DNA of 64,000 nucleotides from Rubripirellula sp. (GTDB lineage: Bacteria; Planctomycetota; Planctomycetia; Pirellulales; Pirellulaceae), in contig JAAXJB010000084.1 of assembly GCA_012270065.1 (NCBI GenBank), positions 189,201 to 253,200 of the forward strand, in the 5' to 3' direction. The notes beneath the pieces are model-generated. The model saw nothing but the letters and a program-made list of their open reading frames with translations. It made no database searches and was not told where the DNA came from. Shown here in pieces: positions 9,509 to 17,456 of the stretch. The translations under genes and the position numbers were made by a program. Each line of letters begins with the position of its first letter. Positions within the stretch are counted from its first letter, which is position 1.

Positions 9509-10879
9509 ATGGATTTTGGCCCGAAAAGCATTTTGCGTACACTCATCCCCGCATTCCTCGGCGTTATGACGCTGGTCACCACTGGCCAAGCCGGTCAATT
9601 CGGCAATAACAACCGGGCAGTTGGAGGTGTCATGATTGATGCATCCGGCGTCATGCGAACCGCAACCGTACAGGAATTGCGGGAATTGACGGATGCAGTT
9701 GAACGCGGTTGGGTTCCCGTTGGTGGTGATTTGGCCAAGCGTGCCGAAATGCGAATGGTTTCTTTGCGTGGAATCCAGAACGCGATTGTGAAAGCAAATG
9801 CCGAAGGTCGCGAGATTCCAAGTGAAGTTCAATACCTCGCAGGCTTGCAGAGAATTGAATACATCTTCGTTGACAAGAAGAAAAATGATGTCGTGATTGC
9901 CGGACCGGCCGAGCCTTGGAAATTGCGTCCTGATGGATTTGTCGTCGGGACCGTGACAGGAGGCGCGACCATGCGGCTTTCAGATTTGGTCATCGCCCTG
10001 CGAAGCGTAGAAACTGCACGTCAGGAGGGGATCAGCTGCTCCATTGAGCCAACCGCCGAAGGTCGCCTCCGACTGCAGAAACTGATGCGTCGGATCAGCT
10101 TGCGTCCCGGTCAGAGTCCCGCAGTCTATGAGGCTTCCATGCGGGAGGCATTTGGCCCACAGACGATTCAGCTGACCGGTGTGCCAACCGATTCCCGGTT
10201 CGCTCGAACGATGGTTGCGGCTGACTACGAAATGAAACGGGTTGCGATGGGGCTGACCCCGTCTCAGGTCAACGGTTTGGACAGCTACCTTCAGATGTCC
10301 AAAAATTCCGCCCATGCTTCTAACCAGAATCCGCGTTGGTGGATGGCCTGTGACTATGACGCATTGGGCAAGAGTGAAGATGGGCTGGCTTGGAAATTGA
10401 GCGGTCAGGGTGTGAAAACCATGACCGAAATTGATGCCATCAGTGGCGACGGCACTGCATCGCAGACGGGCAAGAAAGACAAACTTGCGCAGGCGTGGGC
10501 GGATGCCATGACCGAGAAGTACTCGGAGCTCTCACAGCGAATGCCGATCTTCTCGGATCTGCAGAACATCATGGACATGACGATTGTCGCCACCTTGATT
10601 TCCCAGGAAGGACTCGCTCAGAAAGCGAATCTTGATCTCGCTTTGCTGACTGCAGAAAGTGACGATCTGCCACTGGCAAGCTTCAACACTCCCAAGGCAG
10701 TGGAACCACAGTGCAGCTTCATCCGTGGTCGGGGTGGCAAGTGGGTCGTGACTGCATCGGGTGGGGTCGACATCAACGGCTTTGAAGTTGTCGATAATCC
10801 TGAGCCTGTGGACTTACGCGCTAGCGTTGGTAGCTCAGCAGTGGCGGCTAGGGGCTTGATCTGGTTGGGTGATAATTGA
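9509..10879 (+). CDS. DUF1598 domain exported protein
   Basis: This 456-residue protein begins with a signal peptide (residues 1-29, hydrophobic LRTLIPAFLGVMTLVTTG ending in QAGQ). The mature part matches the planctomycete DUF1598 pattern: GGVMIDASGVM near residue 38, MVSLRGIQNAI near 78, then YIFVDKKKNDVVIAGPAEPWKL near 118 and LSDLVIALRSVETA near 153, with a conserved long C-terminal part that includes NQNPRWWMACDYDAL. Function is unknown; export to the periplasm or surface is likely. Start ATG has GGAG ten bases upstream. It stands alone, divergent from the sigma-54 regulator, which could regulate it, though no sigma-54 promoter was seen. Confidence 0.85.
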   Translation: MDFGPKSILRTLIPAFLGVMTLVTTGQAGQFGNNNRAVGGVMIDASGVMRTATVQELRELTDAVERGWVPVGGDLAKRAEMRMVSLRGIQNAIVKANAEGREIPSEVQYLAGLQRIEYIFVDKKKNDVVIAGPAEPWKLRPDGFVVGTVTGGATMRLSDLVIALRSVETARQEGISCSIEPTAEGRLRLQKLMRRISLRPGQSPAVYEASMREAFGPQTIQLTGVPTDSRFARTMVAADYEMKRVAMGLTPSQVNGLDSYLQMSKNSAHASNQNPRWWMACDYDALGKSEDGLAWKLSGQGVKTMTEIDAISGDGTASQTGKKDKLAQAWADAMTEKYSELSQRMPIFSDLQNIMDMTIVATLISQEGLAQKANLDLALLTAESDDLPLASFNTPKAVEPQCSFIRGRGGKWVVTASGGVDINGFEVVDNPEPVDLRASVGSSAVAARGLIWLGDN

Positions 10880-11176
10880 TTGGGATAATTGATCCCGGCA
10901 TCGCAATGTCCGATTGCAATGAATTGCTTTGATTGATTGCTTCCAAATTGGCTTTCAGGGCGAGAGTCCGCTTTGCCGAGTTCAGTTTGGCCAGTTGCCG
11001 AGCAAGAAGCTTTTCGCGGCTTCAGATTGTATTGCTGCCCATACAGGCCGTCGCTTCGTTGCAGGTCATGAATCGCGGGCAGCCAATCCCGCCATTGGCA
11101 GTGGATGCAATCGTTTCCATTCCCTTATGATCCCTGTTTCACAGTGGCACTGATCAGTGATGGTGGATTCAAACGG

Positions 11177-11593
11177 ATGAGCTCTTGGGGATATCGCACA
11201 TTTGAGGATGACATTGCATGCGATTGGTTGGAGGATCTGTACGATTCCGATCCCATCGCTTTCTTTGTCAAGTGTCTGGATCTGGAGGGTCGAGATGATT
11301 TGGATTTCCTCGCATGCATTGGCGTTGTCTGTACCGCCGAAATCCTGTGCGGAGTGACAAAGCAACCCAGAATTGGTATTCCTGATCGGGCGGTCCGGTG
11401 GTGCATGGAACATCGCGATCTAAGGTGTCGATATCTGATACCCCGGGCGATCAAGGGGATGAAGCTTGTGCTTGCTGACCGGTCTGAAATGTGGGTCCGC
11501 TGGGAAGATGATGAAGAACGCTTCAATGATTGGAAGAAGCATCAGCAGGAGCTACTCAAGTGCCTCGAAGATCCTTTTTCTGATTCAACTTAG
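11177..11593 (+). CDS. DUF4259 family protein
   Basis: The frame is open from 11105, but I start the gene at the ATG at 11177 because the family begins with M-x-x-W-G-x-x-x-F-E-x-D-x-A-x-D-W, here MSSWGYRTFEDDIACDWLED. That gives 138 residues, the usual size. The protein is acidic, soluble, and helical, with the first helix and the ACIGVVCTAEILCG segment typical of DUF4259. No biochemical role is known for the family. A GGTGG about ten bases upstream may be the ribosome site. About 300 bases with no gene separate it from the DUF1598 gene, and no operon partner is apparent. Confidence 0.75.
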   Translation: MSSWGYRTFEDDIACDWLEDLYDSDPIAFFVKCLDLEGRDDLDFLACIGVVCTAEILCGVTKQPRIGIPDRAVRWCMEHRDLRCRYLIPRAIKGMKLVLADRSEMWVRWEDDEERFNDWKKHQQELLKCLEDPFSDST

Positions 11594-11700
11594 ATCATGC
11601 GGGGATTGCTGGCGGGTATTTGTCCACCAGAAAATTGCAAGCGATGCCGGATCGAGCTCAGGAACCATGCGTGAAAGTGTTAAACTGAGGCTCGGTTAGA

Positions 11701-11740
11701 GAGACTGATTGCTGATCTTAGAGACTGATTGCTGATCTTA
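11701..11740. repeat. Exact 20-bp tandem duplication
   Basis: Two perfect adjacent copies of GAGACTGATTGCTGATCTTA (11701-11720 and 11721-11740) lie between the DUF4259 stop and the DUF2141 start, directly ahead of the start-codon region at 11757. A perfect duplication suggests a recent slippage event. Confidence 0.95.
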
Positions 11741-11756
11741 TTGAACAGGTGTTGTT

Positions 11757-12341
11757 TTGAGGCAGGATTCCCCCGTGACGCCAGATCCGGATTACGACTT
11801 GAGTGACCCAGGGTTGTGGACAACGAACCATGGCAATTTTCTGCTCATTTTCGTTGGGAGCATTTTTCTGATTGGCGGAGGAATACTCTTTTACCAGCAG
11901 AACCTGATGTTCGAGAGGCCGCGGTTTCCGGATTCGGATAACATCCAGACGGTGATGACGAACGATGCTTCCCGGCTGGGGACGGTGCTGATTCGTATTC
12001 TGGGTGCGGCTAATGATAAGGGTACGATGAAAATCGCAATCTATGGAGCCGAATACACATTTGAACGTCCTGCGGAAGCAGCTTTCGCGACCGTGGAACG
12101 AATCTCAGGCGGCGAAGTTCTGGTACCAGTGCCGCTTTCGGCATTGCCGGACACGATCGCGATTGCTGTTTTTCACGATGAAAACGACGACGGAATCCTC
12201 AACAAGAACGCGGTCGGATTTCCCAGCGAACGCTACGGATTTTCACGCAATGCAAGAGGCCTGACTGGCCCGCCAACATGGGAGCAAACTGTCATATCGC
12301 GACCAACCAACGATTCAACCGTTGAGATATTTGTCCGTTGA
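11757..12341 (+). CDS. DUF2141 domain protein with N-terminal membrane anchor
   Basis: The 194-residue product (188 if started at the GTG at 11775, which has AGGA eight bases upstream) has one hydrophobic span near residues 24-45 (FLLIFVGSIFLIGGGILFY) and a DUF2141 domain in the rest. The family signature is clear: AVFHDENDDGILNKN followed by GFPSERYGFSRNARG and a final strand TVEIFVR. DUF2141 is a beta-sandwich exported domain of unknown function. The anchor should leave the domain in the periplasm. The 20-bp duplication upstream lies in the probable leader. Confidence 0.85.
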   Translation: MRQDSPVTPDPDYDLSDPGLWTTNHGNFLLIFVGSIFLIGGGILFYQQNLMFERPRFPDSDNIQTVMTNDASRLGTVLIRILGAANDKGTMKIAIYGAEYTFERPAEAAFATVERISGGEVLVPVPLSALPDTIAIAVFHDENDDGILNKNAVGFPSERYGFSRNARGLTGPPTWEQTVISRPTNDSTVEIFVR

Positions 12342-12477
12342 ACGTCGGCTCAAATCCTGGGCAGGCGGGTTTGTCAACAATCAGAATCTGCTGCCCACCG
12401 ATTCAATTGCCTTGATTGACCGGTTCGATGGTGCGGACCGTGGAATTGGATCACGAACCTGCAATTAGATCTGGGTC

Positions 12478-13953
12478 CTAGAATTTGTAGAGCAGTAACA
12501 GCGAGTAGTAGAGGTCATTCGGTCTTGCGCCCTGTGGCGTGCTGTCATAACGGTCTGTTGCTGCTAGCTTGAGGCTCAGATTCTCACTTCCGTCGAGCAG
12601 GATTTCCCACGACGCGTCACTGACGATTCGATAGTCACCAAAGTTTTCCCAAGCCGGAAAGTAATCGATTTTGCCCTTCAGTTTCTGTCTTGGCGTCAAT
12701 TGCTTTTCTGCTTCCAGGCCAAACACTGCTTCAGGAATCCAGCTGTCGATCGGTGCACCGATTTCTCTGGATGCACCACCGCCGAAGCGGGTCGCCAGAG
12801 TTGCCGTGTCACTTCTCAATAAGTAGTACCCGACGCCGCCGTTCAGATTCAGCCGTAGGTCAAACGGTTTGAACTGATCCCACTCCATTCCATGTTTGGC
12901 AAAGGCGGACCATGACGTATCGCCCAGCAAACGATCAAAGTTGAGATTGAAACGACCATTTTGTTCTGTCGTTTTACTGCGACTGCTGGCTTGGCGGTAA
13001 TTGATGTCCATGCCGAATGTGTAACGTTCTGTCTTTCTTTTCAGTTCCAGACCGGCCTGCATGGCAAGAGTATTTGCATTGCCATCACTGCCGTCCAAAC
13101 CGAATTGCGCATGGGAGTCCCAGCCTTCCATCCACTTACGCGGGTATTCGTACCAACGAGTGACGTCTGCCTGAAGAGGAGCTGCTGCCGAAGTTGCCGA
13201 GCTGTTTCCGGAATTGTTTTTTTCTTCACGAGTGTCATCGGGATCATTTGCATTCTTGTCATGCTTGATGATCAGGTGGGAGTTGATTTCTTCTGATACT
13301 GATCCGGAAGATTCTTGCTGCTGCGCAACCGGAAGTTCGGTTGCGGACGGATGGGGCATTGGTGAACTGTCAGCCGATAAGTTTGGATTCTTATCGGCAA
13401 GCGTTTCCAGAATGTGGTTGGGCAAAGCTGAAAAAGGTGTTTCGTCTGTTGAGTCAGTTGGACTAGCTGCTGAAGCTTGATGCCTGTTTGCACTGATCGC
13501 ATCGGGTGTTGGCCATTTTGTGGGCTGGTCGTTGGTGATCCCCGTATTGCTCGCGTTTGTACTGTTGCGGATTCGAGCCGCTTCGTCGGGCCAGGCCAGT
13601 GCATCGAGTTTGGGCAGCGTCTGGATGTCTTCGGGGGCGTATCCGCCGTCATCGCTGTTGCCGTCACCGATGGTTCTGCCTAGCTTGCCCGCAGTGTCAG
13701 AGGTGTTTCTCGGATCCGATGGAATGGTGTACGGACGTGGCTTGGGAGCCTCGATTGGCAGTGTAAAACCGTCGTGTGAATTCGAACTCGTGGGAGCTTC
13801 GTAGTTCGTGCCATTCCATGTGGATAGCCCCTTTTTCCAAGCTGGCAGATCCTCAGCGGTTGATGACTGACCAAGGAAAACCAGGATCGTCATCGTTGGC
13901 AGCAAAAAGAAGTAGGGCAGGAGCCGAAATGCTAGCGGTAGTGAACTGTTCAT
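12478..13953 (-). CDS. DUF481 (YdiY-like) outer-membrane beta-barrel protein
   Basis: The frame is open further upstream to 14118, but the ATG at 13953 is chosen because it starts a signal peptide (MNSSLPLAFRLLPYFFLLPTM, cleavage after STAED region), giving 491 residues. After a long Ser/Asn/Asp-rich linker (about 40-270) comes a C-terminal domain with alternating strands: WDSHAQFGLDGSDGNANT, MDINYRQASSRSKTTEQNG, WSAFAKHGMEWDQFKPF, and an end of YYSLLLLYKF with the terminal Phe typical of outer-membrane barrels. This pattern fits DUF481, salt-induced outer-membrane proteins. No strong Shine-Dalgarno precedes the start, so the exact start is less sure. It converges with the DUF2141 gene; the 136 bases between hold no clear terminator. 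Confidence 0.75.
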   Translation of the reverse strand: MNSSLPLAFRLLPYFFLLPTMTILVFLGQSSTAEDLPAWKKGLSTWNGTNYEAPTSSNSHDGFTLPIEAPKPRPYTIPSDPRNTSDTAGKLGRTIGDGNSDDGGYAPEDIQTLPKLDALAWPDEAARIRNSTNASNTGITNDQPTKWPTPDAISANRHQASAASPTDSTDETPFSALPNHILETLADKNPNLSADSSPMPHPSATELPVAQQQESSGSVSEEINSHLIIKHDKNANDPDDTREEKNNSGNSSATSAAAPLQADVTRWYEYPRKWMEGWDSHAQFGLDGSDGNANTLAMQAGLELKRKTERYTFGMDINYRQASSRSKTTEQNGRFNLNFDRLLGDTSWSAFAKHGMEWDQFKPFDLRLNLNGGVGYYLLRSDTATLATRFGGGASREIGAPIDSWIPEAVFGLEAEKQLTPRQKLKGKIDYFPAWENFGDYRIVSDASWEILLDGSENLSLKLAATDRYDSTPQGARPNDLYYSLLLLYKF

Positions 13954-14147
13954 GAAAAAGTCGTCTGGCTCGTAACACAGGTGCGAGGACGGAATCCTGA
14001 CACCTCTGCAATAGCAGACTGCTTCCTTCAAGTCACCCCTGATCCTGCAATCCGTTTGTGCAGCGTTTTCGTGAAACTGAATGCCCTGATTCAGGTTTTC
14101 GCCCAGCACCCGCACCATGGTGCTTTCGTGGGATAGCGAAGACGCGA

Positions 14148-15065
14148 TTAGAGTGCCTGCTTGAGTTTGGCTAATGCAGTCGGAATCTGATCGTAGGGAG
14201 CATCGTCTTCGTATTCGAGAATGACGTAGCCTTGGTAGTTGCCGTCTTTGAGAATTTTTCCAATCCGGTCCAAGTCAGCCGGGTATTTTTTTCCCTGTGG
14301 AGTCTTCATGCTGACTTTGACTTGCACATTGACGGCATAGCTAATGCATTCTTCGAGATCCTGATAAGGGGTTGTGGAGTGGAAGTTTCCAGTGTCGAGA
14401 TTGATTCCTATCCATGGGCTATCAATCCTCTTCATGATGGTGAGCATTTGAGTGGGGGTTAGATTGCCGTGATTTTCAACCCCGATGAAGATGCCGTATT
14501 GTGCAGCATGCTGTGCGCATTGAAGAAGCGCATCTGCGGCCTCTTCGAGCCGTTGGGGATTCCCATCGAGTTGCCGGCTTGTGCCCGCGAAAAATCTGAC
14601 GTGTGGAGCACCCATGAGGCTGGCTCGATCAATCCACTTTTTCGCTTCCGCGATTTCCGCATCCAATTTCGGCCCGGCACCAACAGTAAAGTTGTTTCCA
14701 ATTGCTGTGCCTGAAATCGCTACGCCGCGGATGAAAGCAGCATGTTTCAATCCGAGAAAATAGGATTTGTCAGCGTTGGGAGGGAAGAAGTAACTTGTCA
14801 ATTCGGCAGCGTCAAATTGATTCGCCACGCAGTAGTCAAGAAACCCGACCATGTCGATGGCTGGGCCATTGTCTGATGGTTGCTGTGCCTTGCCCTTTTT
14901 GTAGGAAAAATAATCCCGTAACGAATAGGCAGCAAGACCAACCTGGAAGCGTGGGGGACCTGAACGCTTGATGGGCTCTCTCGCGCTTAGAAATTCTCCA
15001 CGAAGGCAAAGATTGCAACCTGACCAAATGCCGGCTGCTGATCCAAGAAATTCACGCCGTCGCAT
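14148..15065 (-). CDS. Tat-exported sugar phosphate isomerase/epimerase-like TIM-barrel protein
   Basis: I start this at the ATG at 15065, which begins MRRREFLGSAAG, a Tat-type signal, rather than at the open frame's upstream limit; GGCGGA lies about ten bases ahead. The 305-residue protein has the xylose-isomerase-like TIM barrel (AP endonuclease 2 superfamily): FQVGLAAYSLRDYF, YCVANQFDAAELTSYFFPP, ENHGNLTPTQMLTIM, WIGINLDTGNFHS and LEYEDDAP, with Glu, His, Asp and Glu placed where the metal ligands usually lie. Such exported proteins are common in planctomycetes and are presumed to act on sugars, but substrates are unknown. It is divergent from the terpene cyclase gene. Confidence 0.82.
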   Translation of the reverse strand: MRRREFLGSAAGIWSGCNLCLRGEFLSAREPIKRSGPPRFQVGLAAYSLRDYFSYKKGKAQQPSDNGPAIDMVGFLDYCVANQFDAAELTSYFFPPNADKSYFLGLKHAAFIRGVAISGTAIGNNFTVGAGPKLDAEIAEAKKWIDRASLMGAPHVRFFAGTSRQLDGNPQRLEEAADALLQCAQHAAQYGIFIGVENHGNLTPTQMLTIMKRIDSPWIGINLDTGNFHSTTPYQDLEECISYAVNVQVKVSMKTPQGKKYPADLDRIGKILKDGNYQGYVILEYEDDAPYDQIPTALAKLKQAL

Positions 15066-15423
15066 AACTGATTCCGCCTGTTCTGTGTTTAATGGAATGA
15101 AAGCTCTCGTCTTCACCGGGCTTCGGGAGCAGATCTTGCATTCAGGGTACTTGATCTTTGGAAGAAGATAGTCAGTCGCTTGCATCAGCGATACAATCGA
15201 CGGGAGCAATTTCGGCTTTTGCTGAACATACTCCTGAATCTCTTGTCTGCACACGACACCAGAGCGGTGCACAGGTGGTCACAAATGCTGGAACATCTGA
15301 CGGAAAGTCTGCATCTGCCGACTCGAATTGCTCATTCACGTACTCTGTCTTTCGATACCGGGGAAATGTGCGAGTAAGGTCGATGCGTTGCATGTGGAAT
15401 AAATCGATGGAAAATCACTGGAA
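15066..15423. other. Divergent intergenic region, no gene seen
   Basis: The stretch separates the TIM-barrel gene (-) from the terpene cyclase operon (+). It should hold promoters for both directions. I found no clear -35/-10 pair, no stable hairpin and no repeat in it. Confidence 0.4.
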
Positions 15424-17436
15424 ATGAATTCAAGTATCCTTCAAAGGACTCGAACCACGCTCGATCAACTCCGGGAAGAACTGTTGAGCGAGAGATGTAA
15501 CGGGCACCACTGGCAAGGGACGCTCTCGCCGTCAGCATTGAGCACGGCCACTGCCGTAAGTGCGATGTCTTCGGTTTTGCTGCATACGAGGATGGGTGAG
15601 GACGACCAGTCAACCGCTCTCGATAATCGTCTTCGGACCTGCATCGCTTCAGGCGTGCAGTATCTGCAACATCAGCAGAATGACGATGGTGGATTTGGTG
15701 ACACAGACCGAAGCCATTCAAACATTGCTACCAGCTATCTGGTGCTGGCCGCCTCGACTCTTGCCGAACGGTCAATTGGTAGTGCGCTTGATGATGACGC
15801 GATGCGGGCATTGAAAACGTATATCAATCGGTCTGGTGAATTGGATGCGTTGCGAGAGCGATATGGAAAAGACAAAACCTTTGTTGTGCCGATTCTGACC
15901 AATCTGGCCATTGCAGGATTGGTGCCTTGGGACATGGTCGCGGCTTTACCTTTCGAAGCGGCAGTATTCCCTCAATCGATGTACCGTCTGCTGCAGATGC
16001 CAGTCGTCAGCTATGCGATTCCTGCTTTGGTCGCAATTGGTCAGGCCCGTCACTTTCATGGGCCGAGAGCTTTTTTTCCAATACGTTGGATCAGATCAGC
16101 AGCAGTTGGTCGAAGTATGCAGGTACTTGAAAGGATGCAACCAGAGAGCGGTGGTTATCTGGAAGCGACTCCATTGACTTCGTTTGTCGTGATGAGTCTT
16201 GCCGTGACGCATCGCGGGCGACACAAAGTGTCGCTCCGCGGTCTTGAGTTTCTGGTGGATTCGATGAACGAGGATGGGAGTTGGCCCATTGATACCAATT
16301 TGGCAACGTGGGTGACGTCTCTCGCCATCAATTCACTGGCCGCTGATCCACAAGATGATCGGGGCTGGTGTACACCTGAGTTGGTGAGTTGGCATCTCAG
16401 CTGTCAGCACCAGGTGCGACACCCGTTCCCGGGGGCACAGCGGGGGTGGTGGGGGGGGAGCGATCTCAGTGGTGCGGTACCCGACAGTGATGACACGCCT
16501 GCGGCAATTTTGGCGATTGGTCATATCAAGCCCTGTTTGAATGAGACGCAGCGTGAGCAGTGCGATCATGCGATCCGGTCTGGAAGGGATTGGTTGTTGA
16601 AGCTGCAAAATCGTGATGGGGGTTGGCCGACGTTTTGTCGGGGTTGGGGAAAATTGCCTTTTGACCGTAGCAGCAATGATCTCACAGCCCACGCTTTGCG
16701 GGCTTTGGTCAGCAGTCAGGTAGACTCGGGTGATTTGTCCCAAGCAGATTCTCATCTCAATTTGGGGAAGCGGTTTCTTGAGAAAAATCAGCAGGCAGAC
16801 GGATCCTGGATGCCACTGTGGTTTGGCAACCAGGATCGTGAAGATGAGTCAAACCCGGTTTACGGAACATCGCGGGTGCTGCTCGCTGCAGCATCGGGAG
16901 CGTTGCCCGACTCCTCCGTCGCTGCCGGTTGTCAGTATCTGATCAGGAGCCAAAATACGGACGGTGGCTGGGGTGGCGGCGATTCGGTGGGTGTTTGGCT
17001 GAAAAAAAAGCAGGTCACGGAATTGGAGGTCACCAGCAGCATCGAAGAAACTGCCTTAGCGGTAGAAGCATTAGCAGCCGTGGCACTTTCGGAGAAAATT
17101 TCGGCCACAAAAGTCGAAAATGCAGATACAAAACGAGACAAAACGGCTCATTCGCAGGCAGGGAATCTGCAAACTGCAGTTCAGCATGGTGGGAGTGAGG
17201 CCATGAGTCAGGCTATAATCTCGGGCGTCGAATTCCTGTTGAACAGTGTCGATGAATATCGTCACCGGGTACCTTGGCCCATCGGTTTTTATTTTGCCAA
17301 GCTTTGGTACCACGAGCGACTGTATCCATTGATCTTCACAACAGCAGCATTGGGGAAATTTCTTCAATTTGCGGCAGATAAACCGGCCTTCGACGGGTCG
17401 ATCAATGAAACGAAACCACTACAGAATTCCACATAA
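15424..17436 (+). CDS. Divergent class II terpene cyclase (squalene-hopene cyclase superfamily)
   Basis: The 670-residue protein has the size and repeats of squalene-hopene cyclases, which protonate and fold polyprenes. The general-acid motif DxDDT is intact as DSDDT at residues 354-358. QW-like repeats are seen at QQNDDGGFGD (85), NEDGSWPID (282), QNRDGGWPTF (about 391), QADGSWMPLWFG (about 460) and NTDGGWGGG (about 515). The C-terminal end (WPIGFYFAKLWYHERLYPLIF) matches the family. It diverges around the acid motif: the usual GGW-x-F...YPDVDDT context is replaced by GWWGGSDLSGAVPDSDDT, so the substrate may not be squalene. First of a tight operon; only 20 bases separate it from the DUF116-prenyl synthase gene. 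Confidence 0.8.
   Translation: MNSSILQRTRTTLDQLREELLSERCNGHHWQGTLSPSALSTATAVSAMSSVLLHTRMGEDDQSTALDNRLRTCIASGVQYLQHQQNDDGGFGDTDRSHSNIATSYLVLAASTLAERSIGSALDDDAMRALKTYINRSGELDALRERYGKDKTFVVPILTNLAIAGLVPWDMVAALPFEAAVFPQSMYRLLQMPVVSYAIPALVAIGQARHFHGPRAFFPIRWIRSAAVGRSMQVLERMQPESGGYLEATPLTSFVVMSLAVTHRGRHKVSLRGLEFLVDSMNEDGSWPIDTNLATWVTSLAINSLAADPQDDRGWCTPELVSWHLSCQHQVRHPFPGAQRGWWGGSDLSGAVPDSDDTPAAILAIGHIKPCLNETQREQCDHAIRSGRDWLLKLQNRDGGWPTFCRGWGKLPFDRSSNDLTAHALRALVSSQVDSGDLSQADSHLNLGKRFLEKNQQADGSWMPLWFGNQDREDESNPVYGTSRVLLAAASGALPDSSVAAGCQYLIRSQNTDGGWGGGDSVGVWLKKKQVTELEVTSSIEETALAVEALAAVALSEKISATKVENADTKRDKTAHSQAGNLQTAVQHGGSEAMSQAIISGVEFLLNSVDEYRHRVPWPIGFYFAKLWYHERLYPLIFTTAALGKFLQFAADKPAFDGSINETKPLQNST
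16431..16458 (+). other. G-rich tract with G-quadruplex potential inside the cyclase gene
   Basis: On the coding strand G5 (16431-16435), G5 (16442-16446), GG (16448-16449) and G8 (16451-16458) occur within 28 bases, just before the DxDDT codons. The tract encodes Gly and Trp codons and the reading frame continues through it. A G8 run is also a possible slippage site. Confidence 0.5.
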
Positions 17437-17456
17437 ACGCTCCCCGAGGTATAGGT

